Source of the DNA: Jiangella muralis
GTDB taxonomy: Bacteria; Actinomycetota; Actinomycetes; Jiangellales; Jiangellaceae
Direction: 5' to 3'
Assembly (NCBI RefSeq): GCF_001270745.1
Contig: NZ_KQ434755.1
Coordinates: 228,542 to 292,541, forward strand
Length of the DNA: 64,000 nucleotides
Both the position numbers and the translations under genes were made by a program. Of this stretch, positions 51,045 through 60,231 are shown in pieces (the stretch's first letter is position 1; each line of letters opens with the position of its first letter). The notes under the pieces were generated by a model. It was not told where the DNA came from. It did not search any database and saw only the letters and a program-made list of their open reading frames with translations.

Positions 51045-52003
51045 CCCGCCACCGCGGCGGACGGCAGGGGACAGGTGACGACGTGGACCGCGGCGCTGGC
51101 GGGCGCCGCGGCGAGCCAGGCCATCGTCATGAGCGGTCCGGCCACCGCGGCGGCGACGAGCAGGCCGCGCGCGGCGCCCAGTCGTTGACGTGGCACCAGC
51201 AGCCGCCGGACGCGTGCCCCGCTGCTGCTGCCGGCGCCGAGCGCGGGCGCGGACGGACGGCCGGCGGCCACCCGGAGGATGCCCTCGGCCAGCGTCAGCC
51301 GGTCGTGGGTGCGCAGGGCGGCGTCGTCTGCGGCCAGCTCGACCAGGAAGCACACCTGGTCGTGCGCGTGGGCGAAGGCCGGGACCCACGGGAAGGCCTG
51401 CTTCAGGACCAGCGCGGCCGCGATCAGGAGATCGTGCCTCGACCGCAGGTGGGCCCGCTCGTGCGCGACGACCGCCGCCAGCTGCGGGCGGCTGAGGCTC
51501 GCCAGCGCGGCGGTCGTGAGGACGATCTGGCGCCCGCGGCCGGGCAGGCAGTAGGCCTGGGGCACATCGTGGTCGATGACGGCGGCGCCGAGGGCCGGCT
51601 CGCGCCGGCCGATCAGCCGGAGCGCGACCGCGTGCCGCGCGCGTTCGGCGGCCCGCCACCGGGCGACCCGGAACGAGCACAGCGTCAGGCGGCCGGCCAC
51701 ACCGATCATGATCCCGGCGCCGGCCACCGCGGTCGCCGCACCGGCCGGGGTGGAGTACTGCGCCCGGATCTCGTCCACGCACAGGTGCACGAAGGTCGCG
51801 ACGTCCGTGGTCAGCGGAACGCTGGGCAACGTCATCGTCAGGCCGCCGAAGAGCACCGAGGCGACCGCGACGCCGCTGAGGGTGAGCCACACGGCGATGC
51901 CGAGCCGGGGCGCGCGCTGGGGCCACCCGGCACGTCGCAGCAGTGGCCCGCCGGCCGCCGCCAGGAACGTCCCCTGGAACAGCAGGAGCAGCGTCGCCGT
52001 CAT
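51014..52003 (-). CDS. M56 family membrane metallopeptidase (BlaR1/MecR1-like without sensor domain)
   Basis: A 329-residue membrane protein with about four hydrophobic segments. The zinc motif is VVAHERAHLRSRHD (HExxH, about 175-188), with a later ELAADDAAL (about 222) that can supply the third ligand. BlaR1-type sensors carry a beta-lactam-binding domain of about 250 residues at the C-terminus. None is present, as in most actinobacterial M56 proteins. It lies 4 bp after the BlaI-type repressor gene and probably inactivates that repressor by proteolysis in response to an unknown signal. Confidence 0.9.
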   Translation of the reverse strand: MTATLLLLFQGTFLAAAGGPLLRRAGWPQRAPRLGIAVWLTLSGVAVASVLFGGLTMTLPSVPLTTDVATFVHLCVDEIRAQYSTPAGAATAVAGAGIMIGVAGRLTLCSFRVARWRAAERARHAVALRLIGRREPALGAAVIDHDVPQAYCLPGRGRQIVLTTAALASLSRPQLAAVVAHERAHLRSRHDLLIAAALVLKQAFPWVPAFAHAHDQVCFLVELAADDAALRTHDRLTLAEGILRVAAGRPSAPALGAGSSSGARVRRLLVPRQRLGAARGLLVAAAVAGPLMTMAWLAAAPASAAVHVVTCPLPSAAVAGQEPGVFQSP

Positions 52004-52007
52004 GGGG

Positions 52008-52388
52008 CTACGACCCCCGCTCCGTCGTGGCCGCGTCCAACGCCGCCCGCAGCGCCGCCACCTCGTCGTCGCCCATCGACTCGACCAGGCGGAGCAGGGC
52101 GCCGGTGCGGTCCGTCGTCGTGGTCAGCGCCTCCCCGAGCAGGGCGGCCGTGTAGTCGTCCCGAGACCGGCTCGGCGCGTAGCGATGCGCCTTGCCGTCC
52201 CGGGCCCGGCTGAGCCAGCCCTTGCGATACAGGATGTCGACGACCGTCTGGACGGTGGTGTAGGCCCGCTCCGGGTGCTGGGGCAGCCGATCCTTGACCT
52301 CGCGGATGGTGATCGGGGCCGCGGCGGACCAGACGACGTCCATGATCGCCGCCTCCAACTCGCCGAACGGCCGCACCCGTGCCTCCAT
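52008..52388 (-). CDS. BlaI/MecI/CopY family transcriptional repressor
   Basis: A 126-residue winged-helix repressor: GELEAAIMDVVWSAAAPITI, then AYTTVQTVVDILYRKGWLSR (about 40-60), the characteristic recognition helix and wing. The C-terminal helix dimerises. ATG 52388 lies about 10 nt from the predicted transcription start (TACGAT -10 at 52411-52406). It is divergent from the gene at 52503 and cotranscribed with the M56 peptidase. Confidence 0.92.
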   Translation of the reverse strand: MEARVRPFGELEAAIMDVVWSAAAPITIREVKDRLPQHPERAYTTVQTVVDILYRKGWLSRARDGKAHRYAPSRSRDDYTAALLGEALTTTTDRTGALLRLVESMGDDEVAALRAALDAATTERGS

Positions 52389-52405
52389 CCGATCGCCTAA
52401 GGGAC

Positions 52406-52504
52406 ATCGTAGGTGATGCGCGCCGGCGCCGCGCTGGCGCGCCGCGACGAGTTCGGTCGTCCCTCCGTCCCGCCCGTGACACCTGTGTACGATCTTGTCA
52501 TCGT
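52406..52504. promoter_or_regulatory. Divergent promoters with BlaI-operator-like dyad
   Basis: TACGAT serves as -10 on the minus strand (52411-52406) and again on the plus strand (52488-52493). The plus-strand box lies in a dyad, ACGAT-CTTGTC-ATCGT (52489-52504), that covers the start codon at 52503. A related CATC-N6-GATG dyad lies at 52405-52418. Both sets fit binding by the BlaI-type repressor. Confidence 0.5.
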
Positions 52505-52931
52505 GTCGAGTCATCAACCGCTGTGGAGCCGATCCAGGCTCCGCTTCCTGCTGGTCTCGGCCGGAATCGTCCTGACGTATCTCGCTCTGCACCTCGTGCC
52601 CTGTTCCGACGGGCATGCCGAGGCGTCAGCCGCTCCGGTCGCCGCGCACGAGGTGTCGGTGCAGTTCGATGAGCCGGGGCACCACCCGCCGTCGTCCGAC
52701 GACTGCGACCACGCCGGTTCCGGGTCCGATCCGCATGACGAGACCTGCGTCGCGACGTCGCGCCCGCATGGCGGCTCCGACGCGATCTTCCTGGCGTTGC
52801 CGCTGGTCGCCGGTGGCTGGGGGCTCGGCCGGCGATCCGCGCCGGTCCGCCTCCTCGCGCGTGGCGCCCGCCGGGTCGTGCCGCGCCCCGGGCAAGACGT
52901 GCTCCGTTCCTGCTGCGTGTCGAGGCGCTGA
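52503..52931 (+). CDS. Small membrane protein with His/Asp/Cys-rich loop, unknown function
   Basis: A 142-residue protein from GTG 52503, which lies 10 nt after a TACGAT -10 box. It has a hydrophobic segment at about 13-31 ([18 protein letters not shown]), then a loop with [20 protein letters not shown] (about 56-75), rich in possible metal ligands. A second hydrophobic stretch follows at about 96-112. It ends with [10 protein letters not shown] do not recognise a family. Position opposite blaI and 109 bp before a PLP enzyme suggests control by BlaI. A metal-binding or thiol role is possible. Confidence 0.6.
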   Translation: MSSHQPLWSRSRLRFLLVSAGIVLTYLALHLVPCSDGHAEASAAPVAAHEVSVQFDEPGHHPPSSDDCDHAGSGSDPHDETCVATSRPHGGSDAIFLALPLVAGGWGLGRRSAPVRLLARGARRVVPRPGQDVLRSCCVSRR

Positions 52932-52988
52932 CAGGTCCTCGGGACGAGCGCTGCCGGCAGGCCGGCCGCGCCGCTCCCGCACGGGGCG

Positions 52989-53012
52989 ATGCGCGCCGGT
53001 ACCGCGGCGCAT
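52989..53012. promoter_or_regulatory. 24-bp imperfect palindrome before the PLP-enzyme gene
   Basis: ATGCGC-GC-CGGTACCG-CG-GCGCAT is symmetric at 20 of 24 positions, with a perfect CGGTACCG core. It lies 28 bp before the ATG at 53041. In a GC-rich genome such dyads arise by chance, so operator function is only a guess. Confidence 0.35.
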
Positions 53013-53040
53013 TCAGCTGCACGCACAGAACGGACACGTC

Positions 53041-54138
53041 ATGCTTTCTCACGACCTCGTTCCCGCGGTCTCCAACTCCGCGGGTGCGCATCTGTCTCGC
53101 GCCGTCGGCAACACGCCGGTGGTGTGGATCGACGCACCGTTCACCACCGATGGCCGCGGCTTCTGGGCCAAGCTGGAAGGGCACAACCCGGGCGGCATGA
53201 AGGACCGTCCGGCGCTGCACATGGTCGCCCGCGCCAGAGAGCGGGGCGAGCTGGCGCCCGGCGGCATGATCGTCGAGTCGACCAGTGGCACGCTCGGCCT
53301 GGGCCTGGCGCTCGCCGGCATCGTCTACGGGCACCCGGTCACGCTGGTGAGCGACCCCGGCATGGAGCCGATCGTCGCCCGGCTGCTGCGGGCCTACGGC
53401 GCCCGGGTCGAGACGGTCGAACGGCCGGACCCGATCGGCGGCTGGCAGGAGGCGCGCCGCCAGCGGGTCCGCGACGTCATGGGGCGGCATCCGGGCGCGT
53501 TCTGCCCCGACCAGTACGGCAACCCCGACAACGTCGAGGCGTACGCGACGCTGGCGACCGAGCTGGCCGGCCAGCTGGGCCGCATCGACGTCCTGGTCTG
53601 CTCGGTCGGGACGGGAGGGCACTCGTCCGGCGTCGCCAGGGTCCTGCGGCAGTACTACCCCGGCCTGCGCCTGGTCGGCGTCGACTCCGTCGGCTCGACG
53701 ATCTTCGGGCAGCCGGCCCGGTCCAGGGTGATGCGCGGCCTCGGCTCCAGCATCTACCCGGGCAACGTCGACTACCCGGCCTTCGACGAGGTGCACTGGG
53801 TCAGCGCCGCCGAGTCGGTGCACACCTGCCGCCGGCTGGCCGCGTCCCAGTACGCCTCCGGGGGCTGGAGCGTCGGTGCCGTGGCGCTCGTCGCCGGCTG
53901 GCTCGCCCGCACGCGCCCGGCCGACACCCGGATCGCGGCGATCTTCCCCGACGGCCCGCAGCGGTACTTCGACACCGTCTACAACGACGCCTACTGCGCC
54001 GAACGCGGCCTCCTGGAGGTGGCGCCGGCGGCCGAGCCGGACGTCGTGGCCCACCCGGGCGAGCGCGAGGTGTCCCGGTGGACGCGGTGCCCGGCCGTCG
54101 TGAACCCCGTCCTCGCCCGGGCGGAGGCCGGGCGGTGA
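53041..54138 (+). CDS. Cysteine synthase-like PLP-dependent enzyme (fold type II)
   Basis: A 365-residue enzyme with the landmarks of the cysteine synthase/CBS family. [10 protein letters not shown] lies at about 21, and the Schiff-base lysine in [13 protein letters not shown] at about 56. The substrate loop is [12 protein letters not shown] (about 80), and the glycine-rich phosphate loop [10 protein letters not shown] is near 193. It is about 50 residues longer than CysK, with a distinctive tail ([15 protein letters not shown]). No O-acetylserine or serine acetyltransferase gene is near. Beta-replacement or beta-elimination on an amino acid is expected. The stop overlaps the MFS start (GTGA). 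Confidence 0.88.
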   Translation: MLSHDLVPAVSNSAGAHLSRAVGNTPVVWIDAPFTTDGRGFWAKLEGHNPGGMKDRPALHMVARARERGELAPGGMIVESTSGTLGLGLALAGIVYGHPVTLVSDPGMEPIVARLLRAYGARVETVERPDPIGGWQEARRQRVRDVMGRHPGAFCPDQYGNPDNVEAYATLATELAGQLGRIDVLVCSVGTGGHSSGVARVLRQYYPGLRLVGVDSVGSTIFGQPARSRVMRGLGSSIYPGNVDYPAFDEVHWVSAAESVHTCRRLAASQYASGGWSVGAVALVAGWLARTRPADTRIAAIFPDGPQRYFDTVYNDAYCAERGLLEVAPAAEPDVVAHPGEREVSRWTRCPAVVNPVLARAEAGR

Positions 54139-55394
54139 TCGCCACGGTGCGTCAGCTGCGGACGTTCGACCGCCCGATCCGGCTGCTCGCGATCAGCCAG
54201 TTCGCGATCAACATCGGGTTCTACATGCTCATGCCGTATCTCGCGGCGCACCTGTCGGTCACGGTCGGCCTCGCCGGCTGGCTGGTCGGCCTGATCCTGG
54301 GCGCGCGCAACTTCTCGCAGCAGGGCATGTTCCTCGTCGGCGGCACCCTGGCCGACCGGCTCGGCTACAAGCGGCTCATCGTGGCGGGCTGCGCCCTGCG
54401 GGCGGCCGGATTCGTGCTGCTGGGCCTCGCCACCTCGGTGCCGGCGCTGGTCGTCGCGGCGATGGCCACCGGCTTCGCCGGCGCGCTGTTCAATCCGGCC
54501 GTCCGGGCGTACGTCGCCAAGGACGCCGGCGGGCGCAGGGTGGAGGCGTTCGCCGTCTTCAACGTCTTCTACCAGGCGGGCATCCTGCTCGGCCCGCTGA
54601 TCGGGCTGCTGCTGACGGCGGTCGCGTTCGAGCTCACCTGTCTGGTCGCGGCGCTCGTCTTCGCCGGGCTGACGGTCGCGCAGCTGCGGGCGCTGCCCGA
54701 CCGGCGTCCGGACGGTCCGCGGTCCTCCGTTCTGGCCGGCTGGCGCGTGGTGTTCGCGAACCGGCGGTTCCTGGCCTTCTCGCTGGTGATGGTCGGTTCG
54801 TACGTGCTCTCCTTCCAGGTGTACCTGGCGCTGCCACTGGAGACGGGCCGGCTCGCGTCGTCGCCGGAGGTGGCCACGGTCGAGGTGGGGATCCTGTTCG
54901 CGGTCTCCGGCCTGATCGCCGTCGTCGGTCAGCTGCGGGTGACCGAGTGGTGCCGGCGGCGCTGGGGCGGCGGCCGCTGCATCGCGGCCGGTCTCCTGCT
55001 GATGGCGGCGGCGTTCCTCGTGCCGCTACCGGTGGTGCTGCGTGACCCGCCGTCGGAGGTGCTCGCGTTCCTCCCGCTCCTGGTCTCGGTGGGCGTGCTC
55101 ACGATGGGTACGATGGTCGTGTTCCCCTTCGAGATGGACACCATCGTGTCGCTGGCGGGGGACCGGCTCGTGGCCACGCACTACGGGCTGTACAACACCA
55201 TCTGCGGCGTCGGCATTGCGGCCGGCACGCTGGGGACCGGCGGACTGCTCGAACTCGCGCGGGCGCAGGGCGTGCCGTGGGTTCCATGGCTGCTCCTGGC
55301 GGCGATCGGGACGGCCTGCGCGCTGGGCGTTCACGTCCTCGCCCGGTCCGGCCGGCTGCGGCCTCGGCCGGTCACACTGGCCGGGACCACCTGA
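54135..55394 (+). CDS. MFS transporter coupled to the PLP enzyme
   Basis: A 419-residue, 12-helix carrier from GTG 54135. Motif A is [14 protein letters not shown] (about 75-88). [17 protein letters not shown] (about 114-130) is typical of the MdtH/YfcJ-like drug-carrier group. Translational coupling to the PLP gene suggests it exports that enzyme's product or protects against its substrate. Confidence 0.88.
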   Translation: MIATVRQLRTFDRPIRLLAISQFAINIGFYMLMPYLAAHLSVTVGLAGWLVGLILGARNFSQQGMFLVGGTLADRLGYKRLIVAGCALRAAGFVLLGLATSVPALVVAAMATGFAGALFNPAVRAYVAKDAGGRRVEAFAVFNVFYQAGILLGPLIGLLLTAVAFELTCLVAALVFAGLTVAQLRALPDRRPDGPRSSVLAGWRVVFANRRFLAFSLVMVGSYVLSFQVYLALPLETGRLASSPEVATVEVGILFAVSGLIAVVGQLRVTEWCRRRWGGGRCIAAGLLLMAAAFLVPLPVVLRDPPSEVLAFLPLLVSVGVLTMGTMVVFPFEMDTIVSLAGDRLVATHYGLYNTICGVGIAAGTLGTGGLLELARAQGVPWVPWLLLAAIGTACALGVHVLARSGRLRPRPVTLAGTT

Positions 55395-55409
55395 TGACGC
55401 GCGCGACGT

Positions 55410-55440
55410 CCTCATCTACTATTCGCTTTAGTAGGTGAGG
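55410..55440. promoter_or_regulatory. 12-bp-arm palindrome with TACTA/TAGTA core before the methyltransferase gene
   Basis: CCTCATCTACTA-TTCGCTT-TAGTAGGTGAGG pairs at 11 of 12 positions; the exception can form G-U. TACTAT inside it (55418-55423) could be a -10 box. It may be an operator, possibly for the BlaI-type repressor, or a weak terminator of the MFS gene. No U-run follows. Confidence 0.5.
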
Positions 55441-55466
55441 GCGGCGCGCCGCGGGACAGGGGGCAC

Positions 55467-56189
55467 ATGAGCATTCCGAGCACCTGGTACGAGGTGTGGC
55501 AGCGCAAGGGCGAGCGTTTCGTCGCGTCCGGTCGTGCTGTTCCCAGCCGGGTCGAGCTGGCCGCACTCTCCGGTTACGACTCGCGGACGTCGGCACTCGA
55601 TCTCGACGAGTTCGACCGGCAGCGCGATCACATCGTCGTCTCGCTGGCGATCGCCGCCACCGACACCGTCTACGAGGTCGGGTGCGGCGCCGGCGCGCTG
55701 CTGCACGGCCTGGAGCCGCTCTGCGCGGGGGTCGGTGGCTCCGACTACGCGCCGGCGCTCATCGACGTGGCGCGCGGCGTCCTGGACTCCGACGACGTCG
55801 AGGTCCGCGAGGCGAGTGGGGTGAACCCGTTGCCGCGCTATGACGTCGTCGTCAGCAACGGCGTCTTCATCTACTTCCCGGACGCCGAGTACGCCCGGTT
55901 GGTCGTCGCCCTGATGGTGGCCAAGGCCCGGCGCGCTGTCGGTGTCTTCGACGTCAACGACCTGGCCAGACGTGAAGAGCACCAGGAAGCGCGCCGGGCG
56001 GCGTACGGTGCGGATGCGACGACGGGCGGGCTGCGGCAGCTCTACCTCGACCGGGCCTTCTTCACCTCCCTGGCCGCCGACCACGGTGTCAGCTGCGTCA
56101 TCCGCGACTCGGTGATGACGGGATCGATCAACGGGCGCTACCGCTACAACGTGGTCATGTCCCGTCGGGACGGCTCGTCACGAACGTGA
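55467..56189 (+). CDS. Class I SAM-dependent methyltransferase
   Basis: A 240-residue enzyme with SAM motif I VYEVGCGAGALL (about 68-79), an acidic post-motif in GGSDYAPALIDVARG (about 91-105) and motif-IV-like YDVVVSNGVFIYF (about 126-138). The start is ATG 55467. Reading of the target is not possible; the N-terminus (TWYEVWQRKGERF) resembles small-molecule or nonribosomal-product methyltransferases. It follows the PLP/MFS pair and its last 35 bp overlap the convergent GH89 gene. Confidence 0.88.
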   Translation: MSIPSTWYEVWQRKGERFVASGRAVPSRVELAALSGYDSRTSALDLDEFDRQRDHIVVSLAIAATDTVYEVGCGAGALLHGLEPLCAGVGGSDYAPALIDVARGVLDSDDVEVREASGVNPLPRYDVVVSNGVFIYFPDAEYARLVVALMVAKARRAVGVFDVNDLARREEHQEARRAAYGADATTGGLRQLYLDRAFFTSLAADHGVSCVIRDSVMTGSINGRYRYNVVMSRRDGSSRT

Positions 56190-58392
56190 GCGCGGCCCTG
56201 GCCTGCTCGAGCGCGTCGGCCGCCGGGCGCTCGGGGGAGGAGTCCTCGGCCGTGACCCACGCTTCGGCGACGGCGTACCAGTCGATCGGGGTGGTGGGGG
56301 CGCCGGTGAGCACGTTGCGGAGCTGCTGGAACCAGAGCGCCCAGCGTTGCCGGTAGTAGCCGCCGACGAGCCCGGACCAGTCCCGGTTCCCGTACTCCGT
56401 GAGCATGGTCGACTCCCGGGCGCCCCATGAGGTGAGCAGCCGCTTCCCCCATTCGACCAGGTGCGCACGTTCCTGCGGCGTCGCGCCGAGTGCGCGCGCC
56501 CCGTCCAGCCAGGTCTCGAGCCGGAACGCCGGGTGCGCGTGCAGCGTCGCGTCCTGCAGGTCGATGAGCTCGAGGAAGGTGGCGGTCCCGGTGTCGAAGG
56601 CGCCGACGTCGCCGGCGTCGAAGGCCGCGCTGATCCGGGGGAGGACGAGCCGGGCGTGGTCCGCGAGCACCTGCCGCGCGACGTCGACGAGGTCGTGGTC
56701 GAGCGACGGCGAGCGCCCGGCCTCGGCGGCCGCGATCAGCCCGGCCAGCGCGGGACGCAGCGCGTCGGCCGGGTACGGGAGGACCCGCGGCCCCACCATG
56801 CCGGCCTGGTTCGCGCCGAGGCTCGGGACGGCCGCCACGACGGAGTCGGTGCCGGCGTAGACGACGAACGCGGCGAAGGCATCGGGGTCGTCCGCGTGCG
56901 GCGCCTCGAAGATCGCCGGCACCGTCGTGGCGTCGAGAGTGGCGATGTCGACGGGCTGGCCGATGCCCACGAGAGCGGTCTCCTTCGGCGTCGGCGCCGT
57001 CTCGTCGACCCGCCAAGGGCCGTAGGCGTGCGTGCGCAGCACCCGCCAGGCGGCGGTCGCCCCCTCCGTCGACTGCCCATAGCGTGCCTCGACCCACTCC
57101 TCGAACCACGCGTCGAGGTCGATCGGCTCCGTCGTCCAGGCGAGGTCGTGGAAGAGATCCCAGACGACGGGGTTGTTCGCGACGCCCTCCGCCATGTCGG
57201 TGATCCCGACGAGGTTGCCGACGGGCTCGGTGTCCCCGAAGAGGGTCGCCGGCGTCGCCGCGATGGCCTCGACGTCGCCGTAGAGGCTGGTGCGGCCGCC
57301 GTAGTTGGGCAGGATGCCGTACGCCCATGGTGTGCCGTCGTAGCCGTTCATCTTCTGCCAGTGCTCGCCCACCAGGTCGAGGACGAGCAGGCGGCTGGTG
57401 TCGAGCGCGTCGAGCAGTTCGGGTTGCGGATTTCCGCCCCAGCCCTGCACCACCCAGGTGTAGCCGGCGTCGGCCGTCCGCATCGCGTCCTCGACCGCCC
57501 GTGCCGCGGCCGCGAGCGTCGAATCGCCGATCTTGCCGCCTTCGTGCAGGAGGTCGACCGCCCACCAGCCGGACAGCCCGAAGAGGTCGCGCTGCGCGCC
57601 GTAGAAGGCCTCGGCGACCTTCGCGTACTCGGCTGTGTCGGTCCGCAGCCAGTCGGGCCGGCGCGGTCCCGCGAGGTCGATGAACCACAGTCCTTGCGGC
57701 ACGATCTCCGAGCCGGGGTTCCGCTCGGCGAAGCCCGGCGGGACGGTGCCGCTGAAGCCGGGCAGGATCGGGGTGATCTCCAGCTCGGCCATGCGGGCGA
57801 AGACCTGGTGGGCGAGGTCCACCCGCCGCTCCACGATCCCCCGGGTGGTGCCGTCGCCGAAGTGCTCGACGTTGTTGAGCCACTGCCACGCCTGGTGCGA
57901 CGGCGGCACGATCCACCGCAGCAGCTCGGACTCGGTGTACCCGAACTGCTGGAACGCGTGCAGCCAGACCGCCTCCTGGCCGAGGGTGATGTGCGCGGCG
58001 TTGATCCCGCTCGCGGCCAGCAGGTCGAGTTCCCGCTCCCACTCGTCCCAGCCGAAGAACGGCGTGGTGTAGCCGCCGACGGTGATGTTGTAGGCCACCC
58101 GCCGCTGGTAGGGCGACGTGGCGGCGACGGTCGCCGCGGCCGGCAGTTCCGCGGGCCCGCGGATGCCGGAACGCGACACACTGCCGGTGCGGGTGCGCCG
58201 CGCGAACTGGGCGTAGGCGGCCAGCGCGACGCCCGGGGTGGTGGCGTCGATGCGCAGGATGCCGTCCGCCGTGGTCGCCTCGAAGGCGTCGGCGGCGCCG
58301 GCCGGGCCGACGGTGACGTCGATGCGCTCGGCCGGCAGGCCGCTGAGGCGCCGGATCCCGGCGAGGGCGGCGGCGGCTCGGTTCGTGGTCAT
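56155..58392 (-). CDS. GH89 alpha-N-acetylglucosaminidase (NAGLU-like)
   Basis: A 745-residue enzyme. Residues about 1-90 form the N-terminal alpha/beta domain. The barrel begins at SPYQRRVAYNITVGGYTTPF (about 92), with GQEAVWLHAFQQFGY (about 139), VEHFGDG, the acidic WWAVDLLHEGGKIG (about 292) and WGGNPQPELLDAL. A helical C-terminal domain follows. Human NAGLU removes terminal alpha-GlcNAc from heparan sulfate; bacterial relatives act on alpha-GlcNAc glycans. No signal peptide is seen, so it probably works inside on imported oligosaccharides, consistent with the sugar importer upstream. ATG 58392 has GGAGGAAAG. Confidence 0.92.
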   Translation of the reverse strand: MTTNRAAAALAGIRRLSGLPAERIDVTVGPAGAADAFEATTADGILRIDATTPGVALAAYAQFARRTRTGSVSRSGIRGPAELPAAATVAATSPYQRRVAYNITVGGYTTPFFGWDEWERELDLLAASGINAAHITLGQEAVWLHAFQQFGYTESELLRWIVPPSHQAWQWLNNVEHFGDGTTRGIVERRVDLAHQVFARMAELEITPILPGFSGTVPPGFAERNPGSEIVPQGLWFIDLAGPRRPDWLRTDTAEYAKVAEAFYGAQRDLFGLSGWWAVDLLHEGGKIGDSTLAAAARAVEDAMRTADAGYTWVVQGWGGNPQPELLDALDTSRLLVLDLVGEHWQKMNGYDGTPWAYGILPNYGGRTSLYGDVEAIAATPATLFGDTEPVGNLVGITDMAEGVANNPVVWDLFHDLAWTTEPIDLDAWFEEWVEARYGQSTEGATAAWRVLRTHAYGPWRVDETAPTPKETALVGIGQPVDIATLDATTVPAIFEAPHADDPDAFAAFVVYAGTDSVVAAVPSLGANQAGMVGPRVLPYPADALRPALAGLIAAAEAGRSPSLDHDLVDVARQVLADHARLVLPRISAAFDAGDVGAFDTGTATFLELIDLQDATLHAHPAFRLETWLDGARALGATPQERAHLVEWGKRLLTSWGARESTMLTEYGNRDWSGLVGGYYRQRWALWFQQLRNVLTGAPTTPIDWYAVAEAWVTAEDSSPERPAADALEQARAALTFVTSRPDGT

Positions 58393-58418
58393 CTTTCTTT
58401 CCTCCAGTGGGGTCGGCG

Positions 58419-59279
58419 TCATTTCAGGCCGGAGACGGCGAGGCCGTCGATCACTCGTCGCTGCATGACCAGGAAGACGATCAGGATGGGGGCGCACGCG
58501 AGCAGTGCGGCCGCCATCAGGACGGGGTAGTCGGTAACGAACCGCCCTTGCAGCGTCGCGAGCCCGACGGACAGCGGCTGCGTGCCCGGTTCGGTCGCGA
58601 CGACGAGCGGCCAGAGCAGGTCGTTCCACGACACGAGCACACCGACCACGGCCAGCGCGGAGAGGCCGGGCCGGGCCAGCGGGAGCATCACCTTCCGGAA
58701 GACCTGGAACGGGTTCGCGCCGTCGAGCCGCGCGGCCTCCTCCAGCTCGTCGGGCAGCCCGAGGAAGAACTGCCGCATGAGGAACGCGGAGAAGGCCGTG
58801 AAGATGCCCGGGGCCACGATCCCCGCCACGGTGTTCAGCCAGCCGAGCCCCTGGACGATCTGGTACTGCGAGATGAGGAAGACCTGCGGCGGGACCATCA
58901 TGATGGCGAGCACGAGCCCGAACATGAGCCCGCGGCCCGGGAAGCGCATCCGGGCGAAGGCGTAGCCGGCGAGCGCTCCGAGCAGGAGATGCCCGAGCAC
59001 CTTGATGACCGTGACGGTCACCGAGACGGTGAGCTGGGAGACGAACGGGAGCTGGGCGAAGACCTCGGAGTAGTTCTCGAAGTGCAACGACGACGGCCAC
59101 AGCTTCGGCGGGATCGACGTCACCTCGGCGTTCGTCGAGAGCGAGGTGATGATCTGCCAGGCGAACGGGAAGAGCATCACCAGGCTGCCGATGACGAGGA
59201 CGAGGTGGGCGAAGCCGTTCCGGCCGGTCCGGCGCTCGGCCGGCCGCCGGAGGGCGGGGGCGGAAGCGAGCTCAGGCAT
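58419..59279 (-). CDS. Sugar ABC permease, UgpE/MalG type
   Basis: A 286-residue, six-helix membrane protein with the EAA loop EEAARLDGANPFQVFRKVMLP (about 180-200) and the MalG-type ending QRRVIDGLAVSGLK. It lies 26 bp before the GH89 gene and overlaps the other permease by 8 bp. It imports mono- or oligosaccharides with a partner ATPase encoded elsewhere; actinobacteria often share one MsiK-type ATPase. Confidence 0.94.
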   Translation of the reverse strand: MPELASAPALRRPAERRTGRNGFAHLVLVIGSLVMLFPFAWQIITSLSTNAEVTSIPPKLWPSSLHFENYSEVFAQLPFVSQLTVSVTVTVIKVLGHLLLGALAGYAFARMRFPGRGLMFGLVLAIMMVPPQVFLISQYQIVQGLGWLNTVAGIVAPGIFTAFSAFLMRQFFLGLPDELEEAARLDGANPFQVFRKVMLPLARPGLSALAVVGVLVSWNDLLWPLVVATEPGTQPLSVGLATLQGRFVTDYPVLMAAALLACAPILIVFLVMQRRVIDGLAVSGLK

Positions 59280-60231
59280 AGTGGACCCACCTCCGCTGCA
59301 GCCGGAACTGGATCGCCGTGACGATCGCGACGATCAGCAGGATGACGAACGCGATCGCGGCTCCGTACCCGCGGTTGTTCAGCACGAACGACTCGTCGTA
59401 GAAGAGGTAGACGAGCGACTTGGTGTCCGCGATGACCGGGTTGTTGCCGAGGATGGCGAACAGCAGGTCGAACAGCTGGAAGCCGCCGATCACGTTCATG
59501 ACGACCACGAAGAAGATGGACGGGGTCAGCAGCGGCACGGTGATGCGGACGAACTGCGACCACCGGCTGGCGCCGTCGAGCGAGGCCGCCTCGTACAGCT
59601 CGGGCGGGATCGAGCGCAGGCCGGCCGAGAGGATGATGATGTTGAACCCCACCGCCATCCAGAGGCCCACGATGGCGACGGCGACGAGCGCGAATCCGGG
59701 CGTCGAGAGCCAGTAGGGCCCGTCGATGCCGAACAGCCCGAGGAAGGCGTTGATCACGCCGAAGTCGCCGTTGAACATGAGCCGCCACACCAGCGCGATG
59801 GCCACCGGCATGGCCAGGTACGGCAGGAAGAACATCGTCCGGTACACCATCGTCCCACGCAGCGTCGGGCGGTTCAGCAGCGTGGCGAGGCCGACGGCGA
59901 TGGGCACGCCGAGCAGCACGACGAGGACGTAGACGACGGTGTTGAACAGGGCGCGCAGGAACTCATCGTCGCTGAGCAGCGAGCGCCAGTTCTCGCCGCC
60001 GACGAAGGTCACACCCCCGAACGGCCCCCAGTCGGTGAAGCTGAAGTACGCGGTCTGGACGATGGGAAAGAGGTAGAAGACCGCGATGCCGAGGAAGAAC
60101 GGCCCGGCGAACAGCAGCGGCCACCAGCCCGAGTCGGATCGCCGGCGCCGGCTGCCGGGGTTCGGCGCACCGGCCCGGCCGGCCACGGTGCCCGTCGTGG
60201 CCGGCGGGCGGTCGTGCGTGGCGAGGCTCAT
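59272..60231 (-). CDS. Sugar ABC permease, UgpA/MalF type
   Basis: A 319-residue membrane protein; ATG 60231 overlaps the binding-protein stop (ATGA). A cytoplasmic N-terminal tail of about 33 residues is followed by six helices and the EAA loop YEAASLDGASRWSQFVRITVPLL (about 212-234). Forms the channel with the UgpE-like protein. Confidence 0.94.
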   Translation of the reverse strand: MSLATHDRPPATTGTVAGRAGAPNPGSRRRRSDSGWWPLLFAGPFFLGIAVFYLFPIVQTAYFSFTDWGPFGGVTFVGGENWRSLLSDDEFLRALFNTVVYVLVVLLGVPIAVGLATLLNRPTLRGTMVYRTMFFLPYLAMPVAIALVWRLMFNGDFGVINAFLGLFGIDGPYWLSTPGFALVAVAIVGLWMAVGFNIIILSAGLRSIPPELYEAASLDGASRWSQFVRITVPLLTPSIFFVVVMNVIGGFQLFDLLFAILGNNPVIADTKSLVYLFYDESFVLNNRGYGAAIAFVILLIVAIVTAIQFRLQRRWVHYA

